Positions 1 through 12,789 of a stretch of DNA of 64,000 bases are shown here, piece by piece. The stretch covers positions 15,370,279 through 15,434,278 of the forward strand of contig OX421509.1 of assembly GCA_949126835.1 (NCBI GenBank), in the 5' to 3' direction. The stretch's first letter is position 1; each line of letters starts with the position of its first letter. The translations under genes were made by a program, and so were the position numbers. The stretch comes from Anisus vortex. Lineage: Eukaryota > Mollusca > Gastropoda > Planorbidae. The notes under the pieces are model-generated. The model did no database searches and was not told the DNA's origin. It saw only the letters and a list, made by a program, of their open reading frames with translations.

Positions 1-95
1 CAAATTTCAGCTCGATCGGACTACGGGAAGTGGTCGAAAAATCGAAGCCATTTTTGCACCATTGCAGACAGACAGAAAGACAGGCAGAAAATGCA
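1..95 (+). repeat. Interspersed repeat, copy 1 (tail ending in ACAG/AGAC motifs)
   Basis: A segment of about 95 bp beginning CAAATTTCAGCTCGATCGGA recurs at 35172-35276 with only a few differences. Both copies end in a short run of (ACAG)n followed by AAAATGCAACTTAAAA. This shows a dispersed repeat family, perhaps the 3' end of a retroelement. The family is not identified. Confidence 0.6.
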
Positions 96-557
96 ACTTA
101 AAATAAAAGGAGTAAAATTGAAACAAATAGTGAGACATTCAAAAAGAAAGTGAAAACGATAGAGAATGAGGGATGGAGAAATAAAATGTCATTCATCAAA
201 ATGTGTCAACATAAAAAGTACACTTTATTTTATTTATGTCTTGTGTTCCCATAGAAAGCTATTGATGCTCTCCCCTGGATGTTGACTAGTTCAAACAGTG
301 AGTGGCATGCATTGGAAGGGCCGGCGCCATCAGAATCAACATCACACTGTAAGGTTATTTGGTTAATACAAAAAGCTTCAAACTCTAACTACTGACACAC
401 ATAACACACTGACACGCATATCACACTGGCACATTAACACACGTTCATTCACAAACTTTTATTGACACATGCACACTTTTGCTGGAGCTCAAGAGACATA
501 TATCTTGATCGAAATGTTCAATACAAACGTGAAATCTCTATTACTTTATGGCGCTAC
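96..557. other. Gene-free AT-rich stretch
   Basis: No convincing coding, RNA or transposon signal was seen. Around 390-450 there is a loose run of ACACAY/CACTGACAC motifs. Confidence 0.5.
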
Positions 558-1215
558 AACGTTGAGTACCCAGCTACTAACACCAAAAAAAAACGTTGAG
601 GACCACAGCTACTAACACCAAAAAAAGTTGAGGACCACAGCTACTAACACCAAAAAACGTTGAACACAGCTACTAACACCAAAAAACGTTGAACACAGCT
701 ACTAACACCAAAAAACGTTGAACACAGCTACTAACACCAAAAAATGTTGAGGACCACAGCTACTAACACCAAGAAACGTTGAGGACTACAGCTACTAACA
801 CCAAAACAACGTTGAGGACCACAGCTACTAACACCAAAACAACGTTGAGGACCACAGCTACTAATACCAAAAAAAACGTTGAGGACCACATCTACTAACA
901 CCAAAAAACGTTGATCACATCTACTAACACCAAAAAACGTTGATCACAGCTACTAACACCAAAAAAAGTTGAGGACCACAGCTACTAACACCAAGAAACG
1001 TTGAGGACTACAGCTACTAACACCAAAACAACGTTGAGTACCCAGCTACTAACACCAAAAAAAAAACGTTGAGGACCACAGCTACTAACACCAAAAAACG
1101 TTGAACACAGCTACTAACACCAAAAAACGTTGAACACAGCTACTAACACCAAGAAACGTTGAGGACCATAGCAACTAAAACCAAGAAACGTGGAGGACCA
1201 CAGCTACTAAAAGCA
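558..1215. repeat. Minisatellite, 26-32 bp units
   Basis: About 22 units contain the core CAGCTACTAACACCAAAAA followed by ACGTTGA. Units with the GGACCA segment are about 31 bp and units without it about 26 bp, so the array mixes two unit types. The A-run in each unit varies from 5 to 9. The last units (from about 1150) are degenerate. Confidence 0.9.
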
Positions 1216-2817
1216 ATAAATGGCGAGGACCACAGCTCTGGAGTCGCACGATGAGCTCTGGAGTCGCAAGAGTCATAGGTAGGCAATGTGGAGATCATGC
1301 AGTAATGATGGAGATGGTTGACTATAATAATGGTAACTTATATAGCGCTTCTGTGGTTGGGGCAAACACTCAGAAAACCGACTTCTGGCACCACCAGGCA
1401 GTCCCCATTACTGTACCTTAAGTAAATATATTGCTCAACCTGCAACTATAAATATTTATATATATAACACACGTATAGATTAAGAATAGGCACTTGTCTA
1501 ATTACATGTATGCGTAAAAACATATGTTTTATCATATTTGATATGTTTACGTATTGAGACATAGATGAAGTAAATAAATTGCTCAAACTACAACAATACA
1601 TTTATATATATATTAACACAGACATACTGCCGAAAAAAAAACATATTTTAAACAGGAACTTGACAATGTTTCAAAGTAAAACATGACTATAACAGAAATC
1701 ATATTTTTTGCATTCTCCTTTTTCATATATGTATTGAAATTGTGGAAAACATTTTATAATGCTGATTCAGTTATATTTATTTTAAAATTTAGATTTGTAT
1801 GTTTTAAAAAACAATACAAAATAAATCAAATTTTGAGTATTTGACGTATCCATAGTTCCCCCCTCTTCACGACACAGTATGAAATAACGAACAATTCATG
1901 GCTGTTACAATGACAAAAGATGCAAAAAAAAACTAACAAGGTCATATGGGGAAATGATAGGTCAAAATCAAAAAAAGTTTAGTATATCTAGTTATAATGT
2001 CAGACCTGCTGCAAAAGGTCACTTAATAATACAAATGTTTATTTATATAGCGCTTGTATCCATACTATTAAATTGTGCATACGCTATGCGTTCTGCGCAA
2101 AATATCGGCATTCGTCAACAACAATATCGCTATGGACTGGATTAGGCCTATGGTGTTTTTTTGCTGACAGCACTGGCCTAAATCGTATAAGACAATAAAA
2201 AAATTTTCAAGGAAACTTTTCAGTTGACATTTTGTATGGTGAAGAAAAACGAAAATTGTGACTGTCACTTTGTGATATTGGTTGACATTTGAGGTTATGA
2301 CGTCAGAGCACCACGGCCCTGGTCATATATTTGTCAGAACATTTGTCCTCCTTGTAGTTATTCTTCTTTTTCAAATTAAGTATCATGTCAGGTCATACCA
2401 TGTCATGCCATGTCATGTAAGGTCATGTCAGGTCATGTAAGGTCATGTCTAATCATTATCAATTTTTTACATTTTTGTAAATAGAATAAAGAAATAAAAA
2501 GTTTGAGAAAATAAAAAAAATGACAGGATTGTCACAGGATTAGATTAAGCTGACGTGTTCAAATAAAAACATATTGAATCAAAATAAAAAGTCATTATTA
2601 AATTAAAAATACCGGTAAACTTAAATAGAACAAAGTATACTTCTATGTCGGTACTGGAAACTTAAATAGAACAAAGTATACTTCTGCTCCAATACACGAA
2701 AAGGTAAATTATAACTTTTAAATAAACAAAACAATACAGGAAAAAAAGTGTACATAAGAAAAGAAACTAACCTTAATTATCCACCCCGTTGATTTTCTCT
2801 ATGTTTCGTTCATAATC
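1216..2817. other. Gene-free stretch
   Basis: No gene is supported. The motif TTATATAGCGCTT occurs at about 1340 and 2042 and probably marks two copies of a short interspersed repeat. At 2390-2450 there is a run of about seven degenerate AGGTCATGTC units. The short open frames here are in AT-rich DNA and show no family motif. Confidence 0.4.
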
Positions 2818-2912
2818 CACTGACACACGTTGACACTGACACACGTTGACACTGACACACGTTGACACTGACACACGTTGACACTGACACACGTTGACAC
2901 TGACACAAGTTG
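2818..2912. repeat. Minisatellite, 16-bp unit
   Basis: About six tandem copies of TGACACACGTTGACAC. The last copy has CAAG instead of CACG. Confidence 0.9.
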
Positions 2913-2975
2913 ACTCTAATGAGTTTATCCTTCCGGAATTGACGAAATAACTACTAATCAAATTTATCTATCGTT

Positions 2976-3685
2976 TTATATATATCTTTGAATATAAACA
3001 CATTTTTACATTGTGTAAAATATATTATCTTTGAATCTAAACAAATTTTTACATTGTGTTAAATATATCATATCTTTGAATCTAAACTAATTTTTACATC
3101 GTGTTAAATATATCTTTGAATCTAAACTAATTTTTACATCGTGTTAAATATATCTTTGAATCTAAACTAATTTTTAAATCGTGTTAAATATATCTTTGAA
3201 TCTAAACTAATTTTTACATCGTGTTAAATATATCTTTGAATCTAAACTAATTTTTAAATCGTGTTAAATATATCTTTGAATCTAAACTAATTTTTAGATC
3301 GTGTAAAATATATCTTTGAATCTAAACTAATTTTTACATCGTGTTAAATATATCTTTGAATCTAAACTAATTTTTACATCGTGTTAAAAAATATATCTTT
3401 GAATCTAAACAAATTTTTACATCGTGTTAAATATGTCTTTGAATCTAAACTAATTTTTACATCGTGTTAAATATATCTTTGAATCTAAACTAATTTTTAC
3501 ATCGTGTTAAATATATCTTTGAATCTAAACTAATGTCTACATTATGCTAAATATATCTTTGAATCTAAACTAATTTGTACATCGTGTAAAATATATCTTT
3601 GAATCTAAACTAATTTTTACATTATGTTAAATATATCTTTGAATCTAAACTAATTTTTACATCGTGTTAAATATAGCTTTGAGTT
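2976..3685. repeat. Minisatellite, about 40-bp unit
   Basis: About 17 units with the core ATATATCTTTGAATCTAAAC followed by TAATTTTTACATCGTGTTAA. Units differ by scattered substitutions (ACATTATG, AAATCGTG, AGATCGTG). Outer units on the left are more diverged, the usual sign of growth by unequal exchange in the middle of an array. Confidence 0.9.
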
Positions 3686-3734
3686 TTTATATCGTAACTA
3701 GGATTGTAGGGTAATAAATATAATTCATTGATGG

Positions 3735-4226
3735 GCGATTGCCAAACAACAACAAAATTTGCTTACAGAAAAAAATATAATAATTCAAAAAAGAGCTGCA
3801 AGGTTCATAACTAGCGAATATTCCCAATTAACAAGAGTGACACCATTAGTCAAATCACTAAACCTAGAAACACTAGAGGACAGAAGGGCAAAGAGTAAAG
3901 TAGTAATAATACATAAGGCATTAAAGTCTAATTTAGAAATACAACCCAAGAACAACCTGTTGCAAAGCTCAGATAAACATAAAGACAAAAACACTTTCCT
4001 TGTCCCTTAAGCGAAAAACAAATGCATATAAGTACTCTTTCTTCCCGAGTGGCATTTGGGCATGGAATGGGTTGCCTGAACAAACCAGGAAAACCAGTAA
4101 CTTAACATCATTTAAAACATTAATAAAAATGCAAGACTAGACTCGGACCACGGATGAGCGTAGGACGCAATAATCTTCTCTTCTTTATAGAAGGAGCGTC
4201 TGTAATGTATAAGATAAGATAAGATA
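3735..4226 (+). mobile_element. LINE family A, 5'-truncated 3' end
   Basis: The translation from 3759 reads IIIQKRAARFITSEYSQL and continues to KNTFLVP before a frame break at about 4008. This matches the copy at 34262-34965 and is the C-terminal end of a non-LTR retrotransposon reverse transcriptase (the QRRAARFV and SFFPSGI..WNGLP motifs of CR1/L2/jockey-type elements). The 3' tail ends in (GATAA)n at about 4210-4226. The clade is inferred from these motifs and is not certain. Confidence 0.8.
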
Positions 4227-5520
4227 ATAGAATTCGGCAAATGATTAAATTCCAAATAGTTATAGCCTAAAACTAAGAATTTTTTTTATTAAGCCTTAAA
4301 ATAAAATATTATTCATCGCCGTTTCTTAAAACCAATTGATATATTAGAAAATGTTGCTAGTAATTTCCTCAATACATCTGAGTACGTGTGACTTAGCACA
4401 TAACATTTCTTGTGTTTGCTTAAACCTGGTTGGCTTCAAGCAATTACACAAAAAAGTCGATTGCGTTTTATTCTTCACGCTGTGAAAGGTAAACTACAAA
4501 GTCTTGATAGCACTGAATGTATTGATAAATGAATTGGAAACTGGAACTGCAAATCATAGTATCGTTTGAAATGTATGAAATCAAAACATTTTTCTATATC
4601 TTGTGTGAACATGTAAATGCAGATCTTCTTTTCTTATTTTGTGTTATTGTTTAATATGTTTCTATAGATGATTACTTGTATGTCTGTAAAACCTGACAGT
4701 AAATCTGATGTAATCTTACAATGATATTATTAAAACGATGCCTTTACCGTATTAATTTTACTTTCGGGTAACCATTTATAATTTCGGCATAGTCTACTAA
4801 GTAACATTTTGTTTCGGTTATACTATTTAAAATTAATTTTATTATTTTTTTTTTCTTTTCGTTATTTCATTCACCACTTATTATACTATTTCCAATTACA
4901 GTCTATATTTGTTACCGTTATGTTATGTCTATATTTGTTATTGTTATGTTTTAAAAGAGGTTGCTCTTTTTGGAAGCAAAAACTAGAGAAAATATCATCT
5001 ATTATTGGGACTTTTATCATTTCAAGTCGACATATAAATAATTTAAGGTGAAATATAATTATCGTATTAGTAATTCTTTTATCATACACATTGAGAGATA
5101 TTTGATATCTTTGAAGTTAAACACCAACTGTTTATATATTACGTTCAGACATATTTCTATACAATAAATACAGGTAATCTAACATTGTAATATTTTCACA
5201 TCCACTACTTTATAAATAATTACTCAACTAGAATCTTCATCTATTTAAAATTTTTCTGTAATCCTCTGTATCATTGAATTAAAAAAAAAAAAAAAGAAAG
5301 AATACACACTAAAACGTTGTTGGAAGTTCTTCAATTCTCCGTGATATAATATAAGAGTATCCGTGATTTGATATACGAGTATCCGTGATAAGCCTTTCGA
5401 TTATCCGTGAAAAACAAAATGTGTTTTGGTTTTCCTCATTAACTCAATCGCACGCAGCCATTCCGCTGGTAAAGTATTGACTCACATCGTGGACTCAGAC
5501 AAGAGAAGAGAGAGGAGCTC
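4227..5520. other. Gene-free AT-rich stretch
   Basis: Very AT-rich, with short open frames that resemble no known family. A diverged triplet repeat of GTATCCGTGAT occurs at about 5338-5410. An A-run lies at 5281-5295. I see no gene. Confidence 0.45.
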
Positions 5521-5656
5521 ACGTGACATACATACACACAGACATACATACACACGCAGAGGCACACGCAGAGACACATACACACACAGAGACACACACA
5601 TACATACACACATACATACACACACACAGACACACACACACATACATACACAGCCC
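5521..5656. repeat. ACAC/ATAC-rich simple repeat
   Basis: Imperfect (CA)n with interspersed ATACATACACACAGA and GAGACACA blocks. Both strands stay open because the repeat has no stop in several frames, so the predicted His/Thr- and Cys/Val-rich peptides are not evidence of genes. Confidence 0.9.
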
Positions 5657-6119
5657 TGAGAGTTCTGAGATGCATACTATTCTTGAAATGTTTGTTTTTA
5701 ATAGATAATAGATTTTATTTAAATTATATTTCAGCGAGTTCAATAGATTACGTCAAAAGTGGCAAACAATTAATTAATTAATTAATGCTTTGATAGAATT
5801 AAACGTTTGCATAAATCACAGTAACGTTGGACAACAAAAAAAAATCATGATTTTATTTATTGTAAACTTTCACTTCGGAATTCACTTGCATTAAAATAGT
5901 GACCACGTAGACCTATTTTTTTTTTATGCGGCCAAAAGCGGCTTGTGACTTGTAGTAAGAAAATCACTGGACTACATGCAAAGGAAACCATAACACAGCT
6001 CGTGAAGTCAATGACAGGATTAAAGTTTTTCCATCAACACAAATATAAAATAGCTCTATTCATTTTCAGCTCACACATTTTTCATTCAAATACATTAATT
6101 GAGATGGACATTTGTACTT

Positions 6120-6124
6120 TTTGC

Positions 6125-6157
<33 letters not shown>

Positions 6158-6162
6158 CATAT
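6120..6162. repeat. (AT)n microsatellite
   Basis: About 40 bp of alternating AT with two interruptions, immediately upstream of the LINE remnant. Confidence 0.85.
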
Positions 6163-6960
6163 GTCACAAAGGTCCTCATTCGCGAGATGCTCTTCGCTGA
6201 TGACGCAGCCTTGACATCACACACCGAAGACGGACTCCAGCAGCTTGTCACTTGCTTCTCCCATGAGTGCAAGGAGTTCGCCTGACCGTAAACCTGAAAA
6301 AGACTAATGTCATGGCCCAGGGCACAAAAATTGTCATCGATGGACACACCTTGGAGATTGTCGAGAACTTCACCTACCTTGGGTCCACTATCTCGAGTTC
6401 GCAGTCCATCGACTCGGAGATCAACAGCAGGATCGCCAAGGCAGCCACAGTCATAGCCCAACCGAAACAGCGAGTGTGGAACAACTCCAGCCTCACAGAG
6501 AAGACCAGACTGCGCGTCTACCATACCTGTGTACTCAGCACTCTCCTATATGGCGGTGAGTCGTGGACTACCTACGCGATGTATGAAAGGAAGCTTAACA
6601 GCTTCCACATGAGGTGCCTACGCGCATACTGCAGATCCAGTGGCAGGATAAGGGCCCAACACAGAGGTGCTGGAGCGAGCCAGCATGAGCAGCCTTCATG
6701 CTGTGCTCAGCGAGAAACGCCTCAGGTGGCTCGGCCATGTAAAGAGAATGAATGCAGGCCGCATTCCCAAGGACCTACTCTACGAGCGAGGAGGAAATAT
6801 CCACTACAACAGCCATCCACCTTTAAATGCCTCAAGTGCGGCAGAGATTGCCACTCCCGAGTTGGTCTACAGAGCCATTCTCGGCGGTGCAGTTGAATAC
6901 CTCACCCATGATGTTACACCATCGTCTCTCGAGACGTACGGATGCCGACGACGATATATT
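6163..6960 (+). mobile_element. LINE family B remnant (RT C-terminus plus zinc finger)
   Basis: In one frame the sequence reads REMLFADDAALTSHTEDG, with the catalytic FADD box of reverse transcriptase. It continues after a frame break near 6284 into VNLKKTNVMAQG, FTYLGSTISS and YGGESWT. A second frame shift near 6650 moves to RLRWLGHVKRMNAGRIPKD. The end encodes a CxxC..H..H-like finger (FKCLKCGRDCHSRVGLQSHS) at about 6821-6890. These are the conserved 3' landmarks of an endonuclease-RT LINE common in invertebrates. At least two frame breaks make it a dead copy. The nearest relative here is at 16640-20040. The clade (RTE-like or other) is not settled. Confidence 0.85.
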
Positions 6961-8408
6961 ATATATTATATAAAGTACAATGTGTGGTTTCCGATCTATA
7001 TTGGTTCATACATTATACGTGACCTTATTGTCTCATATCATATTTTACTTTTTGCGATCTCGCTTCTAAGTTGTTTTTTTTTCTTTTTTTCTTTTAACTT
7101 TTGCCATTATTATTATTTATTTTTTTTCTAAAGAATTTCAACACTTAAGCTTTCCTAAAATGTAAATGTTTTCAGTAATTAAAAGCTAATAATTATATTT
7201 TAGACTTTAGACTATGCAGGAGACTCATCCTGGCATAGTGCTATAACGTATTTGGTTAAATAACAAGACGTCCTTTTATTATCCTGATTACAATATTCAT
7301 TTTAATTACCTTCCTAAATGTTTTCAGTAAATTAATAAATAATAACAGGGCCTACTATTTTAAAAATTATTAGCTTTCTGATCATTGGAGTTTTTAATTG
7401 ATTTTTTTTAATCTGTAGCTTACTAGCAATAGGCTTAAGTATTTTTTCCACGGAAAAACGCCGGGTAATTTAAATAAACTTAATTGCTTTCTTTCAAAAG
7501 CTTCCTAAAATGTTAACAGAAAGTAAAATCTAATAAGTTAGATATATTTTAGACATGAGGGAGACGGGTGATCGATTGTCAGCCAGGTATAGTCCTTACT
7601 TTTCGTTAAATAAAAAGACATGCTTATTTTCTTATTTTTAATCCGATTGCAATAATATTTTTTTTAAATTACATGTATTCATAGATTGCAAGGTTTCAGT
7701 GAGATGATTTAATTAGCTGATTAATATCATTGATTAAAATTTAATCACGATTTAAAACTGAGGAAACTATGATAAAAATAAAAATAATTGCTTTGTGTCA
7801 ATTAGTAATTAGTTTGTTTGAATTTAACCCTCACAATCACAGGCTATTTTCTGGGTGTGTGGCCTTCTGACAATGTTTCAGGAAAATGCCAAACTCTACA
7901 TATAGGTCAGTGGTGCAGGGAAGTAACTGGCTTAATTTACAAAACATTTTCGCATCACAGTTAATTCCCTTGTATTTACTATGTGGGACACTGGCCTTAA
8001 TTAAGATCTTGCATTTTAAGTTGGAATTTAAAACTTTTTTTATAAGGGAAAAAAAGTTAGTTTGTATTTATTATTATTTTTTTAGTATTCATGACAGGTA
8101 TAAGTTGTATTTTTCTGAAGGTAATACTTTAGTGTACTTGGTTCGAGAAAAGGAGGGTTCTAAAAAATTCCAACTGAAAATTTTTTCGCGTAGAGCTATT
8201 GATAAGTGTCTTAGGAAGAGCGGCAGACTATTAAAAATAAAAGAAAATTTTTTTTTCACCGAACAAAAAATTCATTTCTATTGTGTATACAAAAGGCTTG
8301 TGGCGTCACACAGCCATAAACACCATGTCTGCCGCGCTTCCTAAGACAGACTTATCATTAGCTCCGCTACTCAAATTTTCAGTCGGAATTTCTTAGAACC
8401 GATACCGA
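6961..8408. other. Gene-free stretch with a diverged tandem repeat
   Basis: Segments near 7145-7320 and 7500-7680 share CTTCCTAAAATGT, ATATTTTAGACxT, GGAGAC, CCAGGxATAGT, GTTAAATAA and an AAGACxTxCTTxTTxTC stretch. This gives a diverged duplication with a period near 350 bp. The 152-codon frame at 7886-8344 has no recognisable domain and is probably chance. The last 8 bp (8401-8408, GATACCGA) are the target duplication of the following transposon. Confidence 0.45.
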
Positions 8409-10830
8409 CAGTAGCGTAGCTAGGGAGGGGCAGCGGGGGACATATGTCCCCGGGCGCCACTTTAGGGGGCGCCAAAATTAGTATTAAAACTAAATATTTA
8501 ATTTTTTTTTCAGTAAACTAATGTATTCCAAATACGTTTGCAAGATTGAATTTTGGAGCTCCACAAATATCTTCATTACAAACCAGTTGGCAAGCATGAT
8601 TTTGGCGCCCCCTTTGAGTATTTAGGGGCGCCATTCTACTTTTCAACAAATGACACGATTACCGTGTCATGGTTTAAACGCCGACTAGTAAATGGAGAGG
8701 AAGTAAATCGCTCGCGGCTATTATATTCACCAATTAATAAAGCTGCTTACTGTTTGTGTTGTCTATTGTTTACATCATCAAGTTCAAACTGACGATCTTC
8801 TTTTGAGTTAACCAATGGTTTCAACAAATGGAAGAAAGCCGAGCGGAGGATAATTGATAAAACTGGAATTGATGTCCAAGTCCAAGCTCAAATTCAAATG
8901 GAAAAACAACGTTGGCGCGATAGTTTGAAAAGAATACGTATTAAGTTTCTAGTGTCACAAAATTTGGCACCGCGTGGCCATGAGGAACATCTGCATTAGG
9001 ACGAGGATAAAAATGTTGGAAACTTTCTCTCTGTAATCAAACTCATTGCTCAGTATGATCCACTGTTAGAAAAACACCTACAACATGCCCGAGAAAATCC
9101 AGGTTCAGTATCTTATTTATCACCGGAAATCCAAAATGAATTTATCCACCTACTTGCATCGACTGTAAGAAATCAGCTGTTGAGTGAAATCAGAAAAAAA
9201 AAGTACTACGGTATCTTACTTGACTCAACACCCGATCTAGGACACCGGAAACAGCTTTCTCAAGTCATCAGATTTGTGGATGTGGATTTTCAAACTAAAA
9301 AAGTAACCATCAAAGAATCATTTTTAGTTTTTATTCAGATACATTCCAAACACGCAGCAAGCCTTGAAAGAGTTATCGTAGAGAAACTGGAATCTGATAA
9401 CTTACCTCTAGACTCTAGCCGACTGTCGGTCACAATGTTATGACAATGCAGCTGCAATGACCGGGCATATATCCGGCCTTCAATAGTAAATATGTGCCAG
9501 AAATCACAGAGCATTATCTTCTGTTTTCCAAGTTTCTTTAAACAACTTATTTCATGCCCAGATGCCAGAGAATGTATATATATATGCATTTGTTTGTTCT
9601 GGTATAATGAATAAGAAAAGTGTTTTTGTTTATTTCTAAGTCTATTAGAGTATTTCAATAGTTTAGTGTGCGTCAACTGTGACAACCGCAGCTTAAACTT
9701 AGCAGGAGTATACTCAGCTAAACAGGATCCAGTTGTTATCACATTTTCGGAACAGTTGACAAGTATATATTTGTTTTTCTCTCGTTCAACAACTCGTTGG
9801 GAATAATTAAAAATCGCAGTGAAGAGGGAGTCTGAAACACGCTGGAGTGCACGATCAGAAGCTGTTGAAGCTATTTATGAAGGACTAGATGAACATGTAG
9901 GGCTGTTGGAAAAAGTATCAGAAGATGAACTATGACGCCTGACACCAGAAGTGATGCAGAAACTTTGCTGGCAGGTATATTAAACTTTAACTTCCTAGTT
10001 TTGTTACATTTCTGGAACATCATACTTGGGAAAATTGATTGTGTCCAGAAATGGTTGCAGGATCCTACTATGAATTTCAAGGAAGCAGCATCTGATCTTG
10101 AATCGCTGAAGCAAGAACTTGTAAACATTCGTGATAATTTGAGCCAGGTTGCGATAGACAATGGAAAAACAAGATGCACAACTTGGGAAATCGAGTTTTA
10201 CAGAAGGATTAGACGACATCGGAGGATGCCTGGAGAATTAGCAAGAGGTGCAGGACTTTCTTCAGAAGAAGAAATTGCATGTTTTATGAACAGCGTAATT
10301 GATATACTCCAACAGGAGATATCAATACGGTTTTTACGTCTAAAGAAGCTAAACACCAAATTTGGATTTTTTACTAGACGTCAAAACTCTTCTCGCTGAG
10401 ACAACAAATGTCGATACACTTCTTCAAAATTGCTTAGATTTTGGAAATTTCTACGACACTGACGTCAATGGTCACGAATTGTGCACAAAAATCGGAGACG
10501 GCAAAAGGCTGCTCAGTGCCCGGACTGAAGTTATACCGGAAACTCCTTTGGATCTTCTTGGTGTTATTGTTTCATTTGGAGATGACGTATTTCCGACTCT
10601 GCACATTTCACTGCAAATACTTCTAGCAATTGCTGTTTCAATTGCAAGCTGTGAGCGGTACTTCAGCAAACTGAAGCTTATTTTGTCTTATTTACCTGCT
10701 TCATTGGACAAGATCGTCTGAGTGATCTTGCACTCCTTAGCTCAGTGAGCCCACAGACTCTGTCGGTCCGAGAAGGGGCGCAGACTTTGTGTCATGTCCC
10801 CGGGCGTAGACGACCCTAGCTACGCCACTG
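8409..10830 (+). mobile_element. hAT DNA transposon 1 (ZMYM1-like), complete ends
   Basis: The element begins CAGTAGCGTAGCTAGGG and ends CCCTAGCTACGCCACTG, which are inverted copies with few mismatches. It is flanked on both sides by GATACCGA (8401-8408 and 10831-10838), a perfect 8-bp target site duplication as made by hAT transposases. Internal sequence carries a broken transposase of the type often annotated as zinc finger MYM-type protein 1-like: SRLLYSPINKAAYCLCCLLF (TTF-type finger), KKYYGILLDSTPDLGHRKQL (catalytic region), and SIASCERYFSKLKLI (dimerisation region). Inactive coding, but the ends are well preserved. Confidence 0.93.
8553..10770 (+). pseudogene. Broken hAT transposase (ZMYM1-like)
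   Basis: Pieces of one transposase lie in order but in different frames: TTF-like zinc-finger segment (8553-8790), catalytic segment (9180-9443), middle helical region (9932-10340) and C-terminal dimerisation segment (10362-10721, ending near LPASLDKIV). Stops and frameshifts separate them, so no full protein can be made. The order matches ZMYM1-type hAT transposases (family knowledge). The frames are seen directly. Confidence 0.8.
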
Positions 10831-10838
10831 GATACCGA

Positions 10839-11134
10839 TAAGGGAAAAGGGGCGAAATAGCACGAAATGTATTTTTTAAAAAAATAATATTCTTACCGTA
10901 TTTCATATGAAATAACACAAACAACCCATTTATTCGACTGCCGGTGGCGGCCATGACACTTGACGTACGTCACACTACCTGTCCTAGTCATGGGGGAACT
11001 TTATTTTTGACAAAGCTTACTTCCAGGAATCAGTTTAGTTTATGGCTGTATTAAAAGCTAAAGAAGCGGTCCTTGTCTTTTAACATGTTAAACAGTAGGC
11101 CTAACTAAATGTGTTTAAACCTGTCTCTAAATTT
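10839..11134. other. Short stretch without gene
   Basis: Sequence between the hAT element and the tandem duplication. It includes a 12-bp palindrome TGACGTACGTCA at about 10960. No coding signal. Confidence 0.4.
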
Positions 11135-11277
11135 ACCGTAACTCTACCGGCAGTCAGAACACACGTTGAGTTAATGAATAAACAACACCACTAGATGCAG
11201 ACACAGATCCTTTAGCCTCCATTGTTAGAGAAAAAGTGACCGGTACACAGCGTGTCTTACCTTGACCGTTGTTATAT

Positions 11278-11316
11278 CACGGGCGGCCATGTATCGCACG
11301 GACCGCCCGTGCGATA
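11278..11316. other. Two mutually exclusive GC-rich hairpins
   Basis: TATCGCACGG (11292-11301) and CCGTGCGATA (11307-11316) form a perfect 10-bp stem with a 5-nt loop. CACGGGCGG (11278-11286) and CCGCCCGTG (11303-11311) form an alternative perfect 9-bp stem. The two stems share bases 11303-11311, so only one can form at a time. Copy 2 has one change (TATCGCGCGG) that leaves a wobble pair. Confidence 0.75.
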
Positions 11317-12789
11317 TTGCATTTCGGGATCAAATAACAAAATAAATAAACACAAAGGGACACAACAATGTCCTTTCAAGACAACAAATCGAAGGAGGTA
11401 ACTCAATTTTTATTTGGAAAAAATTTTAAGTTTCAAAGGGAGGTAATTCAGTTTTTTAAATTTTAAAAGGAGGTAATTTATTTTGCATTCCGAATTTTTT
11501 TTTTCGAAATTTCAACATTAATTAATAGATCACAGAAATGGAACCGCTCAATGAAACCAACGGTTTCGTATTCAGGATAAAAAGATCTTTAAAGTAATAT
11601 ATGGGGCTTAAAAAAAAAATAGAACCAATTACACTAAAGTATAGCCAAGAAAAAATTCCTAGATTCTATAACTGGAAAATAATTGTCCAAATAATTCGTC
11701 AACATGTGGCCATGTTTAATGTTTGCAAGAGCAGAGTAACCCGAAATTGCGTTTTTTTTAAACATCATTTAAATTCTATATAAAATAATTTATTCGCATT
11801 TTTTATAGTGTAATACTCGCTGTCTTTTTTTCTTTAACACCAAGACTTTTACTGTGGCTTTCACGATGATCTATATCTAGACTATATGCCACTTGTCAGC
11901 TGTACAACTTTTATTAGAGCACATTAAATTGTTTCATTTTTTATCACAAGAATTACACCGTTAAAATTATCAGTTCATTGGCTCAGAATACATCGCGTTG
12001 AAGTGTTCGGCTCTTCAGAAACAATTTTAAGCTCATACTTCAGAAATCATGCACAGTTATGTAAATTAGTTCCACTCATGCTGCAGTAGCTTAATGACGG
12101 TAAATTAAAGGGACGTCCAACAATGATCTTAACAATTTTTATGCAATATGTCAACTACTGTCAAATTTGACTTATAAGTATACAGACGTTTTTATAGATA
12201 GAAAATTATTACGTCCTAGGCCCGCAATTCCCACTGGGCGGCAGGGATTGGTCAGTGGTAGGACTAGAACCCGGTTAGTCATGTTGATAGGCCTACTAAT
12301 ATTAAACAGCAGGACCGTTTTTTTAGTCCTGAAATGACCCAAATACAACACAGTGATACATCGTCCAAGAGTTAAACTGCGAATCCGCCATCGACTGAGA
12401 TTGCTCTCTTAGAGCTGAGTTATGCAATAGCGGCAGAGGGCCATGCTTCTGGTGCTGGCAAGGTATAAGTCATCTTAGCTCCAACCTCTGGACGATGGTA
12501 ACACTATGCTATGGGCGATCGCATGTTGGTTTAGTTGTCTCCGTTCGTGTTCCCAATTTCAAACGTACATTTGCATCACCCCTCGAGTCGTACAGGGCCT
12601 GCCATAAATGTATTCCTGTAATGTTGGCTGGAGGTGCGTTGGTCGAGCGGATTCTGTCTGACACGGGGATGTCCCCGTCTAAAGCGGACACATCCTCTCG
12701 ATACCAACATTGAAAGCTAGTCGTATCAATGCCAGCTTTTCTTTGGCCCTGTGGGTTCCATTGGAGAGCTTGTCTCGTGATGGCTTCAG

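Noticed and set aside
5426..5743. His/Thr- and Cys/Val-rich frames on both strands
   Set aside because: They are translations of an ACAC-type simple repeat.
6066..6524. 152-codon minus-strand frame over the LINE remnant
   Set aside because: It is the antisense shadow of the LINE frame and an (AT)n repeat.
7886..8344. 152-codon open frame on the + strand
   Set aside because: AT-rich, no recognised domain, no splice context, and this length can arise by chance in such DNA.
12240..12285. tRNA-like B box (GGGTTCTAGTCC on the minus strand)
   Set aside because: No matching A box at the right distance and no cloverleaf could be drawn, so I do not call a tRNA or SINE.
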